This document shows positions 48,774 through 56,355 of a stretch of DNA of 64,000 bases, one piece after another (the stretch's first letter is position 1; each line of letters opens with the position of its first letter). The stretch comes from Spongiibacteraceae bacterium. GTDB lineage: Bacteria > Pseudomonadota > Gammaproteobacteria > Pseudomonadales > Dasaniaceae. The stretch lies in contig JANQLG010000019.1 in NCBI GenBank assembly GCA_028280715.1, forward strand, positions 1 to 64,000. Direction: 5' to 3'. The notes beneath the pieces were generated by a model that was given only the letters and a program-made list of their open reading frames with translations, was not told the DNA's origin and did not search any database. Position numbers and translations under genes: made by a program.

Positions 48774-50921
48774 TTATTTTGGCGTGTAAGTCACAGAAAA
48801 CAGTGCCTGTAATGGCGCTCCAGCATGAACACTGCGGGATAAACTGCCCCACGCTGCGTCAACATATTCTTCATCGGTCAAGTTGGTGAGGTTGAGCTGG
48901 TATTTCCACGGACCTAGGTCGTATCCAACAAAGGCATTAACGACATAATGGGTATCGAGATAGACCGGGTCATTGGTAGCTAATCGTTCGCCGACGTACT
49001 CAACACTTCCACCTGCGCTCCAGTTATCGGTTAATTGATAGGCTGACCACAGCGAAGCGGTTAAGTCTGGCGCGCCGATGATTTCCATGCCGTTCTCAGC
49101 TTCGGTATCGGTATAACCAACCGCCAGATTGATGCGCCAGAGATCAGTAACCATACCGGAAATATCCAATTCGGCCCCTTCGCTGGTCTGCTCGCCCTGG
49201 GCAATTTGTCCAAATGGGTTGGGATCTGTTGCCTGTGCTGTGGGGTCCAGAATTGCGACGTTGGTTTTGGTGATATCGAATAATGCAAATGTGTAATCGA
49301 TACGGCCTTCTAACAGATTGCCTTTGATGCCGAGCTCATAGCCATCGCCGATTTCTGGCTCCAGCACATTGTTGTTTTTGTCTAACACAAAATTGGGGCT
49401 GAAGGATTCTGAATAATTGGCAAATAGTGATGCGTTGTCGGTCAAGTCATAGCGCAAACCGACTTGGCCAGCCGTGTTATCGTATTCCTGAGCAGATGAA
49501 GAGCTTCCGGATAGTGGCTCTCTTTCAACATCGTCATAACGCACGCCAACACTCAGCATGAATTGTTCGGTGATATTCAGATGGTTCTGTAAAAAAACAC
49601 CAACACGAGTAATGTCTTCATTGGTGTAGAAGCCGGTTGCTACAGGAATTGATGATGCGGGTGGTGGTAACTGGCTGTAATCTGGGTTCTGCCAGTCTAA
49701 AAAGACAGGTGAGGTGGGATCGAATCGGGTTGAGTTTTCCGTGGTTGATTCACGATAATCGACGCCAACCGATAAACGATTGCGCATATCTGCGATTTGA
49801 AAATCACCGTTGAGGTTTATTTGCAGCGCAAGTTCTTCGTTATCTTGTTCCTGTTGTGCAGGTACTCGGAAATAGAACAAGGTATCTTGATCAAGACCAA
49901 ATGGCAGCAGAAGCGCACTGTATTCATAACCGCCTTCAATATATCGGGCCCGTACATCGGTTTGCCATTGATCGTTGAACTCATGGGATAAATCAACGCC
50001 CATGGTTCTTGAATAACGCTCAATAGTATCTTGGGGATGGTTGTTGACTTGCTCCGGGTCAGCGATCAAGTCACCTTTAAGATTGATGGCAGTACCAAAA
50101 TCGGCCTGGAAGTCATCTTCGGTAATTTCTGCGAGTGCAGTTAATAAGGTATTGTCGCTGAGCGCCCAACTCATTGATGGTGCAAAAAAGAGACGTTCAT
50201 TTTCATTATCATAATCACGCCAACCGTCATCATTCTTATACAGCCCAACAAGGCGGTAGCGCACTGACTCGTTGATACCGCCGCCAATATCAAACTTGGG
50301 GCTAAACGACGGGTTAGAGCCCACTTCAATTGTATATTCGGCATGGTCTTCAGAGAGTGGCCGCTTTAGATGCAGATTGATTAATCCGCCAGGGTTGGAC
50401 TCACCGTAGAGAATCGAGTCTGGGCCTTTAAGCACCTCAATGCGCTCAACGTTATACAGCTCTGGATCTGAAACACCGCCAAAGGTTTCTACACGAAAAC
50501 CATCGCGTAAAATGGGAGGTGACTGGAAACCACGTAAAACAAAGGTATTTTCGCGGCCATCATTATCGCCTAGGAACGCGACATTAGAACTGAGCACCAA
50601 GATGTCTTCGATGGCGGTAGGTTTTATATTATCGATGAGGGGTGCGCTTATTACTTGAACAGAACGCCCTAACTCGTCGGCATCCAGCAGATTTCTGCCA
50701 ATGGATACGTCTTTAACAATTTTGTCGGCAAAGACTTCAACTTCCTCAATATGTGCAGCTGCTAACTGTAGGTCGTCGTCTACTTCCATGGCTTGTACAG
50801 AAAAAGTGCCAGAGGCAATAAGCATCCCCCCGAATACCTTGGCCTTGCTGGAAAGCTTTTGCATTGCCAAAGAGAAGGGAGACGGGGAGAAATGTTTAGG
50901 TACAAAGGGTAGGGTAGGCAT
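48774..50921 (-). CDS. TonB-dependent siderophore receptor
   Basis: 715 aa. A long signal segment ends near SVQA, followed by EEVEVFADKI (TonB-box region), plug motif VEVLKGPDSILYGESNPGGL, typical of ferric-siderophore receptors, and a C-terminal barrel ending FSVTYTPK. The frame extends upstream to 50993, but those 24 residues are a poly-Ile run that reads through the Fur box, so ATG 50921 is chosen. First gene of the iron-uptake operon. Confidence 0.93.
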   Translation of the reverse strand: MPTLPFVPKHFSPSPFSLAMQKLSSKAKVFGGMLIASGTFSVQAMEVDDDLQLAAAHIEEVEVFADKIVKDVSIGRNLLDADELGRSVQVISAPLIDNIKPTAIEDILVLSSNVAFLGDNDGRENTFVLRGFQSPPILRDGFRVETFGGVSDPELYNVERIEVLKGPDSILYGESNPGGLINLHLKRPLSEDHAEYTIEVGSNPSFSPKFDIGGGINESVRYRLVGLYKNDDGWRDYDNENERLFFAPSMSWALSDNTLLTALAEITEDDFQADFGTAINLKGDLIADPEQVNNHPQDTIERYSRTMGVDLSHEFNDQWQTDVRARYIEGGYEYSALLLPFGLDQDTLFYFRVPAQQEQDNEELALQINLNGDFQIADMRNRLSVGVDYRESTTENSTRFDPTSPVFLDWQNPDYSQLPPPASSIPVATGFYTNEDITRVGVFLQNHLNITEQFMLSVGVRYDDVEREPLSGSSSSAQEYDNTAGQVGLRYDLTDNASLFANYSESFSPNFVLDKNNNVLEPEIGDGYELGIKGNLLEGRIDYTFALFDITKTNVAILDPTAQATDPNPFGQIAQGEQTSEGAELDISGMVTDLWRINLAVGYTDTEAENGMEIIGAPDLTASLWSAYQLTDNWSAGGSVEYVGERLATNDPVYLDTHYVVNAFVGYDLGPWKYQLNLTNLTDEEYVDAAWGSLSRSVHAGAPLQALFSVTYTPK

Positions 50922-50971
50922 AGCTAGGTCCGAGCAAAATATGATAAAATTAATAATGAGAAAAATAATAA

Positions 50972-50986
50972 TGATTATGATAATCA
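50972..50986 (-). promoter_or_regulatory. fur box: Fur box upstream of the siderophore receptor operon
   Basis: TGATTATGATAATCA is a perfect 7-1-7 palindrome, differing from the consensus TGATAATnATTATCA only at two symmetry-related positions. It lies about 50 bp upstream of ATG 50921, in the expected promoter zone. Confidence 0.85.
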
Positions 50987-51100
50987 TTTGCAAATAAGTT
51001 TTTCACACTTCTTGGGTGTAAGGGGACTGAGTAAAAGGGATTATTTTGGGGCTCAGCTATGTGATTGATTAAAATGTAATCCCTCCGTCTCCTTTTACTT

Positions 51101-51195
51101 GTTGTGTAGAGTCGAAGAAGTTAACTTTCTTTATTACTTTAATATTTCCTGGAGCCAAGCAATGACAAAATTATTTCAAGGGCGATTAGAAGATA
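51101..51195 (+). repeat. Direct repeat copy B (intact SDR gene 5' end)
   Basis: The intact partner of the repeat at 44185-44276, here continuing into the full SDR gene. Differences are a few substitutions and a short indel in the leader. Confidence 0.92.
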
Positions 51196-51923
51196 AGGTG
51201 GCATTAATTTCAGGCGCAGCAAGAGGTATTGGTGCGTCGACAGCAACGTTATTTGCAGAACATGGCGCTAAGGTGATTATCGCCGACATCATCGCAGATG
51301 AAGGGCAGCAATTAGTTGACTCAATACAGGCCAATGGTGGTACAGCCAGTTTTATTCATTTGGATGTCACCCGTGCTTCGGACTGGCAAGAGGCCATTAG
51401 TCAAACCCTATCGCTTTATGGAAAGCTGGATATACTGCTAAATAACGCGGGCATTCTCCGCATGCAAGGCGTCGAAGAAGAAACATTAGAGGGTTGGAAT
51501 CATGCGGTTTCAATTAATCAAACTGGTGTTTTTCTCGGGATGAAATACGCTATTCCAGTAATGAAGGAGGCTGGAGGTTCGATTATTAATCTGTCTTCTA
51601 TCGCCGGTTTGGTTGGCACAGGTGTTGCGGCTACATATCATGCAACAAAAGGCGCTGTGCGTACGTTAACCAAAACTGCTGCTGTGCAATATGCTAAAGA
51701 TAATATCCGAATTAACAGTATGCATCCCGGCCTCATTACTACACGCTTAGTGACTGAAGGTATTGATCTAGAGTTGCGTGGTGTTTTCGAACAGGTAACA
51801 CCGATGGGGCGTGAAGGTACCCCGAATGAAGTCGCCAATGGTGCATTATTTTTAGCGTCAGACGAATCTTCCTATATGACTGGAGCAGAACTGGTTTTGG
51901 ATGGTGGTTTGACTGCGCATTGA
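51162..51923 (+). CDS. SDR-family oxidoreductase
   Basis: 253 aa. Cofactor motif SGAARGIGAS, LLNNAGIL, and active-site Ser (NLSSIAG), Tyr-x-x-x-Lys (TYHATKGAV) are intact; the C-terminal SSYMTGAELVLDGG is typical of the classical subgroup that includes 3-alpha/20-beta-hydroxysteroid dehydrogenase-like and cyclic-alcohol enzymes. Substrate unknown. TCCTGGAG precedes ATG 51162; the longer frame from 51099 is rejected. Its leader and first codons are duplicated at 44.2 kb. Confidence 0.9.
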   Translation: MTKLFQGRLEDKVALISGAARGIGASTATLFAEHGAKVIIADIIADEGQQLVDSIQANGGTASFIHLDVTRASDWQEAISQTLSLYGKLDILLNNAGILRMQGVEEETLEGWNHAVSINQTGVFLGMKYAIPVMKEAGGSIINLSSIAGLVGTGVAATYHATKGAVRTLTKTAAVQYAKDNIRINSMHPGLITTRLVTEGIDLELRGVFEQVTPMGREGTPNEVANGALFLASDESSYMTGAELVLDGGLTAH

Positions 51924-52041
51924 AAACGAAAAATGGCTAAGTAGCATCAGGCATATGTGTTTATATAAACGATTGTATTAGCGCTCAGTCTGCAAAATCT
52001 ATTCAGGGTATAGCAATTAAAGCGTGAAAAAAGCTAGAAAT

Positions 52042-52344
52042 TCATTCGCCTGTATTTTCATGTTCTTTCTTTTTCACACTAGCGCCAATGCCTGCACCAA
52101 TAGCGATACCAAAACTCATACCAACTGCCAATCCAACCCCTGTGTCATCAAATACTACAGAGCCAATGGTCAACCCCAGCGACATACCGATAAGTAAACC
52201 GAAGCTCGTGTAATATCCGACAGGATCAGTTCTGCTTTTTTCATCAGCGCTTCTTAATTTGTTGAGAATGTCATGACGGTTTTTATACAAAACAAAAAAT
52301 ACGATAACAGATACGACAAATATTAACGTTGCTATTGAAAACAT
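52042..52344 (-). CDS. Small membrane protein with glycine-zipper-like repeats
   Basis: 100 aa. An N-terminal membrane segment (about 3-19), a charged linker, then two Gly-rich hydrophobic stretches (LLIGMSLGLTIGSVV and GLAVGMSFGIAIGAGIGAS) with GxxxG spacing. Such sequences pack as membrane helices. It is 43 bp downstream of an HTH gene on the same strand. Function unknown. Confidence 0.7.
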   Translation of the reverse strand: MFSIATLIFVVSVIVFFVLYKNRHDILNKLRSADEKSRTDPVGYYTSFGLLIGMSLGLTIGSVVFDDTGVGLAVGMSFGIAIGAGIGASVKKKEHENTGE

Positions 52345-52387
52345 AATTTTTCCTTTTTTAAAAACAATACTATGTCAGCTAATAACC

Positions 52388-52633
52388 TTAAGAGTCATTC
52401 GATGGTTTTTGTAGTGGTTCCAGCGCTTGTTCAAGTGTTAATAAATCGCCTGGCTGACAATCCAATGCTTTACATATCGCCACCAATGTGGAAAACCGGA
52501 TTGCCTTCGCCTTACCTCGTTTAAGGACCGACAAGTTGGCAAGCGTTACTCCGACTTCCTCAGATAATTCCGTTAATGTCATTTTGCGTTGGACCAGCAA
52601 TAGATCCAGGTTGACTTTGACTATTTGTTCCAT
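52388..52633 (-). CDS. Xre-family HTH regulator (YozG-like)
   Basis: 81 aa, one helix-turn-helix domain (MTLTELSEEVGVTLANLSVL, KALDCQPGDLL). Small regulators of this kind are regularly encoded with DUF2975 membrane proteins, as here; its ATG lies at the stop of the DUF2975 gene. Likely autoregulates the pair, which is inference. Confidence 0.88.
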   Translation of the reverse strand: MEQIVKVNLDLLLVQRKMTLTELSEEVGVTLANLSVLKRGKAKAIRFSTLVAICKALDCQPGDLLTLEQALEPLQKPSNDS

Positions 52634-53394
52634 CAGATCGTCAACTCTTGTTCTTTACTAATATCAACGGCTTCTTGTAAAACACCCGACAACACAATCA
52701 TCATTAACCCAATGAATATTCCGATATCGTTTACTTGAAAAGCGGGATACAACTGAATACCTGCATTGCTGAAACTAATATCCTTAATGATGGCACCCCA
52801 GCCAAAATACTGCAGAAATGGATTAACCAAATTCCAAATGATCACAACAATACCAATTTTCTTAACGCGCAAAACATTCTCTGTTGCGAAAGACACACCA
52901 TTTTTTAGTGATATAACTAATGCCCTCATTTGCACTAGCGCATACAACATCGCAATGGTTTTTATTTCTCCAACTAATGCGAATAGGTACCAGGCAAAGA
53001 GGTTTGAAGTGTCAATATTGATCGCCGTTTTTCCACTGAGTTCAGGGTTACGTAATCCTGTAAACTCGACACCAGGCAGTGCATCAACATCGATTTTAAA
53101 GCCTGAAAAAACGCTAATATCGATTCCCCAGGTTGGCTGAGCATGATGCGAAAGAGCCATAACAACGATGATTAATGGCCACACTATAGCCATGCCCAAA
53201 AAGAACACTAAAAAAATATCAAGAACGCGTTTAACGATACTTGTCAGCCGGTTACTGTTAGTCGTTACAACCGTTACACCATTACCTCGCCAAATGTCTT
53301 TATATTTGAAATGGACGAGTACCCTATAGACGATTGCCAGATAAAGTAACAAGGCAGGTATCAATATCATCGCTAGGCTCATATAGTTCTCCAT
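52633..53394 (-). CDS. DUF2975-like membrane protein
   Basis: 253 aa with about five hydrophobic segments and an extracytoplasmic loop (GIDISVFSGFKIDVDALPG). The C-terminal LSGVLQEAVDISKEQELTI is followed directly by the HTH gene. DUF2975 proteins are uncharacterised inner-membrane proteins. Confidence 0.82.
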   Translation of the reverse strand: MENYMSLAMILIPALLLYLAIVYRVLVHFKYKDIWRGNGVTVVTTNSNRLTSIVKRVLDIFLVFFLGMAIVWPLIIVVMALSHHAQPTWGIDISVFSGFKIDVDALPGVEFTGLRNPELSGKTAINIDTSNLFAWYLFALVGEIKTIAMLYALVQMRALVISLKNGVSFATENVLRVKKIGIVVIIWNLVNPFLQYFGWGAIIKDISFSNAGIQLYPAFQVNDIGIFIGLMMIVLSGVLQEAVDISKEQELTI

Positions 53395-53675
53395 GATTAT
53401 TTTTTTTTAGAATTTATAAAGATGACTCGCTACCCAATCCAACACTGATTAGCCAAACTTGACTAGCGGATTTGAATCATCCTGTCTCCAACACCTGTTT
53501 TAAGTCATACCCAATACTTCAGTTTTTCAGTGTTGGTTAGGGATACTATATGCTGATATATTGAATTACAATCAAAATATATCGTTTTTCGATAAAATTT
53601 GGTTGATAATCGATTTATGATGAGGGTCTTTAGCCCTATAAATGATAAGAATAAGTCGTTGATCTATAACCTAAG

Positions 53676-53915
53676 CTATTCATCAGACCATAGATCCACT
53701 GACTCGATTGCCGGGAGCACATCCTTTAGCTCGCATTCCAGAACGGTAACAATTTGATAAACTTTTTGTAGCGTAACAGATACTTTTCCGCGCTCAATTC
53801 GGCTCATATAACTTCGATCAAGCCCTGCCAAATCGGCAAGATGCTCTTGTGAAATACCTAGTGCCTTCCTTTGAGCTCTCACATTATTTCCAAATAACTC
53901 CGCCAGATTACTCAT
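53676..53915 (-). CDS. Controller-like Xre HTH regulator
   Basis: 79 aa consisting almost only of a helix-turn-helix domain (LGISQEHLADLAGLDRSYMS then RIERGKVSVTLQKVYQIV). It is similar in size and sequence style to C (controller) proteins of restriction-modification systems. No restriction or methylase genes are adjacent. A 10-bp-arm inverted repeat lies 38 bp upstream of its start, between it and a divergent 58-aa gene. Confidence 0.85.
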   Translation of the reverse strand: MSNLAELFGNNVRAQRKALGISQEHLADLAGLDRSYMSRIERGKVSVTLQKVYQIVTVLECELKDVLPAIESVDLWSDE

Positions 53916-53952
53916 GTTTCAATATCCAAGACAAAAAGTCATTGGAATGTCT

Positions 53953-53985
53953 TGAGGATTATTATGCCACGGACTATAATCCTCA
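53953..53985. promoter_or_regulatory. Palindromic operator candidate between divergent genes
   Basis: Perfect 10-bp arms TGAGGATTAT / ATAATCCTCA separated by 13 bases, in the 112-bp gap between the HTH gene and the divergent microprotein gene. Placement suits control of both. Confidence 0.6.
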
Positions 53986-54027
53986 TTTGTTTGCGATGCC
54001 CACCACAGACATAACAGGGATGACATA

Positions 54028-54204
54028 ATGCATGAATTAATGGATGACAATGATGACGATATAGAAAAATTAGAAATACGATACAAATTCTGTAAGTTTT
54101 GCTTTAAGAGGGTAAGAGAGGAGGAATATCTCTATCACTTGTGTGAATGCAAAGAGAGAAAACGCTATTTTGAAGAACATATTGCTCGTAAAAGCACAAA
54201 ATAA
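54028..54204 (+). CDS. 58-aa acidic Cys-rich microprotein (putative zinc-binding)
   Basis: ATG 54028 is preceded by AGGGATG. The acidic N-terminus (DDNDDD) is followed by FCKFCFKRVREEEYLYHLCE, i.e. a CxxC pair at 22/25 and a second group His37, Cys39 and Cys41, the spacing of a small zinc knuckle. The C-terminus is a basic helix. Divergent from the controller-like HTH. No family recognised; too short for routine gene calling. Confidence 0.65.
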   Translation: MHELMDDNDDDIEKLEIRYKFCKFCFKRVREEEYLYHLCECKERKRYFEEHIARKSTK

Positions 54205-54411
54205 TAAGAGTAAATCAGCCTTATTTCGGGCTGATCACTGATATAAAAGTATAAAGTAGCTGTTACGCTCATTTTATAATGAATTTACTGTGTGATTGAA
54301 AAGATTAAATGAGTCGTAACTACATACACTTATGTCATAGATCTGTGTCATGGACTTGTATTATGGATAAGAAATTTCCCTCCGTTTATGATCGAAAATT
54401 TTCATAGGATG

Positions 54412-55125
54412 TTATGCAAGGGCCTGATCTGCTTGTTGCTCAAGTTGTTGGGTAAGTTCTGCAGGCAGTTGTAATGCCATTGCCAACTGATCTAAGTGAG
54501 CACGTTCTGCTGGATGATCAGGAGTAATAACCAGGCATGATGCCAGGTAGACTTCAGACTTCATTTCGATACTATTGACGCCCGAAGTGATTTCAAAAAT
54601 TGGGATATCTTTTTTGAGGTAATCAAAAATTAATCCCTTTTCAGCTGCTGACATGTTGGTTTTTTCAACTGCCTGAAAAATTTTATTTTGCTCATCAGCA
54701 TCAATATGGCCATCGGCTTTGGCGGCAGCAACCATGGCTTTAATCAAAATTAATTCAGGACTAATGTTTGGATCAGCCTGCTGACTAATAGCGCGTTGAT
54801 GAAAACTGTAGGGTTCGAGATCTGGGTGATTGGTTTGAGCTTGAGTCTGGCTATTATTCTGCCAATTTTGATAGGCCTTGAATGCCAAACCACCCAACAA
54901 GGCTGCGCCACCGTATTTAGCAGCCTTGCCGGTAAATTTACGGGCAGACTTATTACTCATTAACAGAGCCATAACGCCACCTGCAGCAGCGCCGCCTGCT
55001 AGCCCGCCTGGAATATTATTGGCTAAATTCGATACTGTTTGGCCAAAGCCCCCACTGTTTTTTTGAGGCTGCATACGAGCTGCTGAATCACCCATAAATT
55101 GATTTAGTAAATTGTTCATGCTCAT
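54412..55125 (-). CDS. DUF533/YebE-like protein with TerB-type domain
   Basis: 237 aa. A Gly/Ala-rich hydrophobic region (GGLAGGAAAGGVMALLMS and YGGAALLGGLAFKAY) precedes a helical TerB-like C-terminal domain (KAMVAAAKADGHIDADEQNK). DUF533 proteins are envelope-associated and uncharacterised; E. coli YebE belongs to the family and responds to envelope stress. Single-gene unit. Confidence 0.85.
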   Translation of the reverse strand: MSMNNLLNQFMGDSAARMQPQKNSGGFGQTVSNLANNIPGGLAGGAAAGGVMALLMSNKSARKFTGKAAKYGGAALLGGLAFKAYQNWQNNSQTQAQTNHPDLEPYSFHQRAISQQADPNISPELILIKAMVAAAKADGHIDADEQNKIFQAVEKTNMSAAEKGLIFDYLKKDIPIFEITSGVNSIEMKSEVYLASCLVITPDHPAERAHLDQLAMALQLPAELTQQLEQQADQALA

Positions 55126-55491
55126 GTTTTAAACCTTCCCTCTGTAGAGATAATTTCAACAGAACATAATTTAAGGCTGAAGCCTATGTATGACAATTCG
55201 AATTAAGCTATCTTTTAATTCGAAATTTTCGATTTATAAATTAGGGCGATTTATAAATTAGGATAGTAAAACTAATGATGAATGACGTCTTATCCTGATT
55301 TTTAGTCTTCCCATTTCTTAAGCTAGATAAAAGGCACACGTCATTTAATCGTATTTTTCGATTAAAAAGGCCCAATAATTCGTATCAACTTTCGATAACG
55401 TTGTAAGTCCAATAGAGGCAAATAGTCGTAATATTGATTACATGCGTTAGGGTTTTCCGCTCATTTGAGAGGCGGCATGACAACAACATAA
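55126..55491. other. 366-bp AT-rich intergenic region with hairpins and a direct repeat
   Basis: Contains a perfect 10-bp inverted repeat TTCGAATTAA/TTAATTCGAA (55197-55224), two adjacent 17-bp copies of CGATTTATAAATTAGGG (55230-55263, one mismatch), and a hairpin TTTAATCG/CGATTAAA near 55345. No open frame was found. It must hold promoters for the DUF533 gene (minus) and the Rap1a-like gene (plus). Confidence 0.7.
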
Positions 55492-55908
55492 ATGATGAAG
55501 ATGAAAAAGCTGTCAGTTTATATCTCAGCAATAACACTGGGGATTGTTGCGTCAACCTCCTATGCAGAAAGCTGTAGTGCTGAGCAGATAGATAGCGAAA
55601 ATTGTCGTACGTATATTCAGGGTTTTCTTGAAGGCGCGCTTATTACAGATACTGCCATTGTTCAAACGATTACTGATGAGCAGTCTGACTTTTTTCAACG
55701 GGCATATAAAACTCGCACTAGTGGTAGCCGAGAAAACTTGCCTGCAACGTATCTCGCCCGATTTTGTTTGACTCCTGATGAAAGTCAAAGCAACTTGATT
55801 GATGAAGTTGTTAATTACATAAAAGGCAGAGCTATGACTGCTTTGCCCCTTAACCAGGTGGTTTATAACTCCTTGAAGAGTTTGTACCCCTGTGAGACTG
55901 ATATTTAG
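55492..55908 (+). CDS. Rap1a/Tai-like secreted protein
   Basis: 138 aa with a signal peptide ending TSYA. The mature part has the CRTYIQGFLEGAL helix, FCLTPDESQSNLIDEVVNYI and the terminal LKSLYPC expected for the Rap1a/Tai fold, where Cys residues pair. Members include periplasmic immunity proteins to type VI amidase effectors, but no effector or T6SS gene is present here, and many relatives have no known role. Confidence 0.75.
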   Translation: MMKMKKLSVYISAITLGIVASTSYAESCSAEQIDSENCRTYIQGFLEGALITDTAIVQTITDEQSDFFQRAYKTRTSGSRENLPATYLARFCLTPDESQSNLIDEVVNYIKGRAMTALPLNQVVYNSLKSLYPCETDI

Positions 55909-55932
55909 ATATTTCCATTGGAGGAAAGTGTT

Positions 55933-56145
55933 ATGAATGAAATAAATTCCATCAACATTGAAAAATGTTTTCGATTTATGTTTGCTCTGGGCTTGTTGTT
56001 GTGGGCAGTTTTTCAACCCCATCTCAATGGCATTGAGTGGCTCGTTATTTTTGCGTGCAGCTTTTTGGTGCTGCATGAAATATTAATAGGCAGTATCACT
56101 GACGGCTCATTGAAACTTGCACGTTTTTCCGTGCGGCATGAGTGA
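55933..56145 (+). CDS. 70-aa two-span membrane protein
   Basis: A strong GGAGGAAAG site precedes ATG 55933. Two hydrophobic segments (about 13-31 and 37-56) and a basic C-terminus. It follows the Rap1a-like gene by 24 bp and is probably co-transcribed. No family recognised. Confidence 0.7.
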   Translation: MNEINSINIEKCFRFMFALGLLLWAVFQPHLNGIEWLVIFACSFLVLHEILIGSITDGSLKLARFSVRHE

Positions 56146-56355
56146 TAAGTAGGATTATGAAGTTTCAAGGTTATGGAGTCTGAACCTAGTTTTTCCAAAG
56201 AAGGCAGCAGAGAAATTTGATCAAAGCTAGAATCTCAGTGAATATAAGCTTAAGCTAATGTATAAAACCTCGAATAGTTGTTTGGTGATCTATCATTGCT
56301 GTTAGTGAGTAATAAGCCGTTGAATCTTGCCACTCTTGCCACTTAGGAAAAAAGG

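Noticed and set aside
48774..50993. Longer siderophore-receptor start at 50993
   Set aside because: The extra 24 residues are a poly-Ile run produced by the Fur box; ATG 50921 gives a normal leader.
44185..51195. Transposon with terminal direct repeats
   Set aside because: No transposase or terminal inverted repeats; the repeats are explained by SDR gene sequence.
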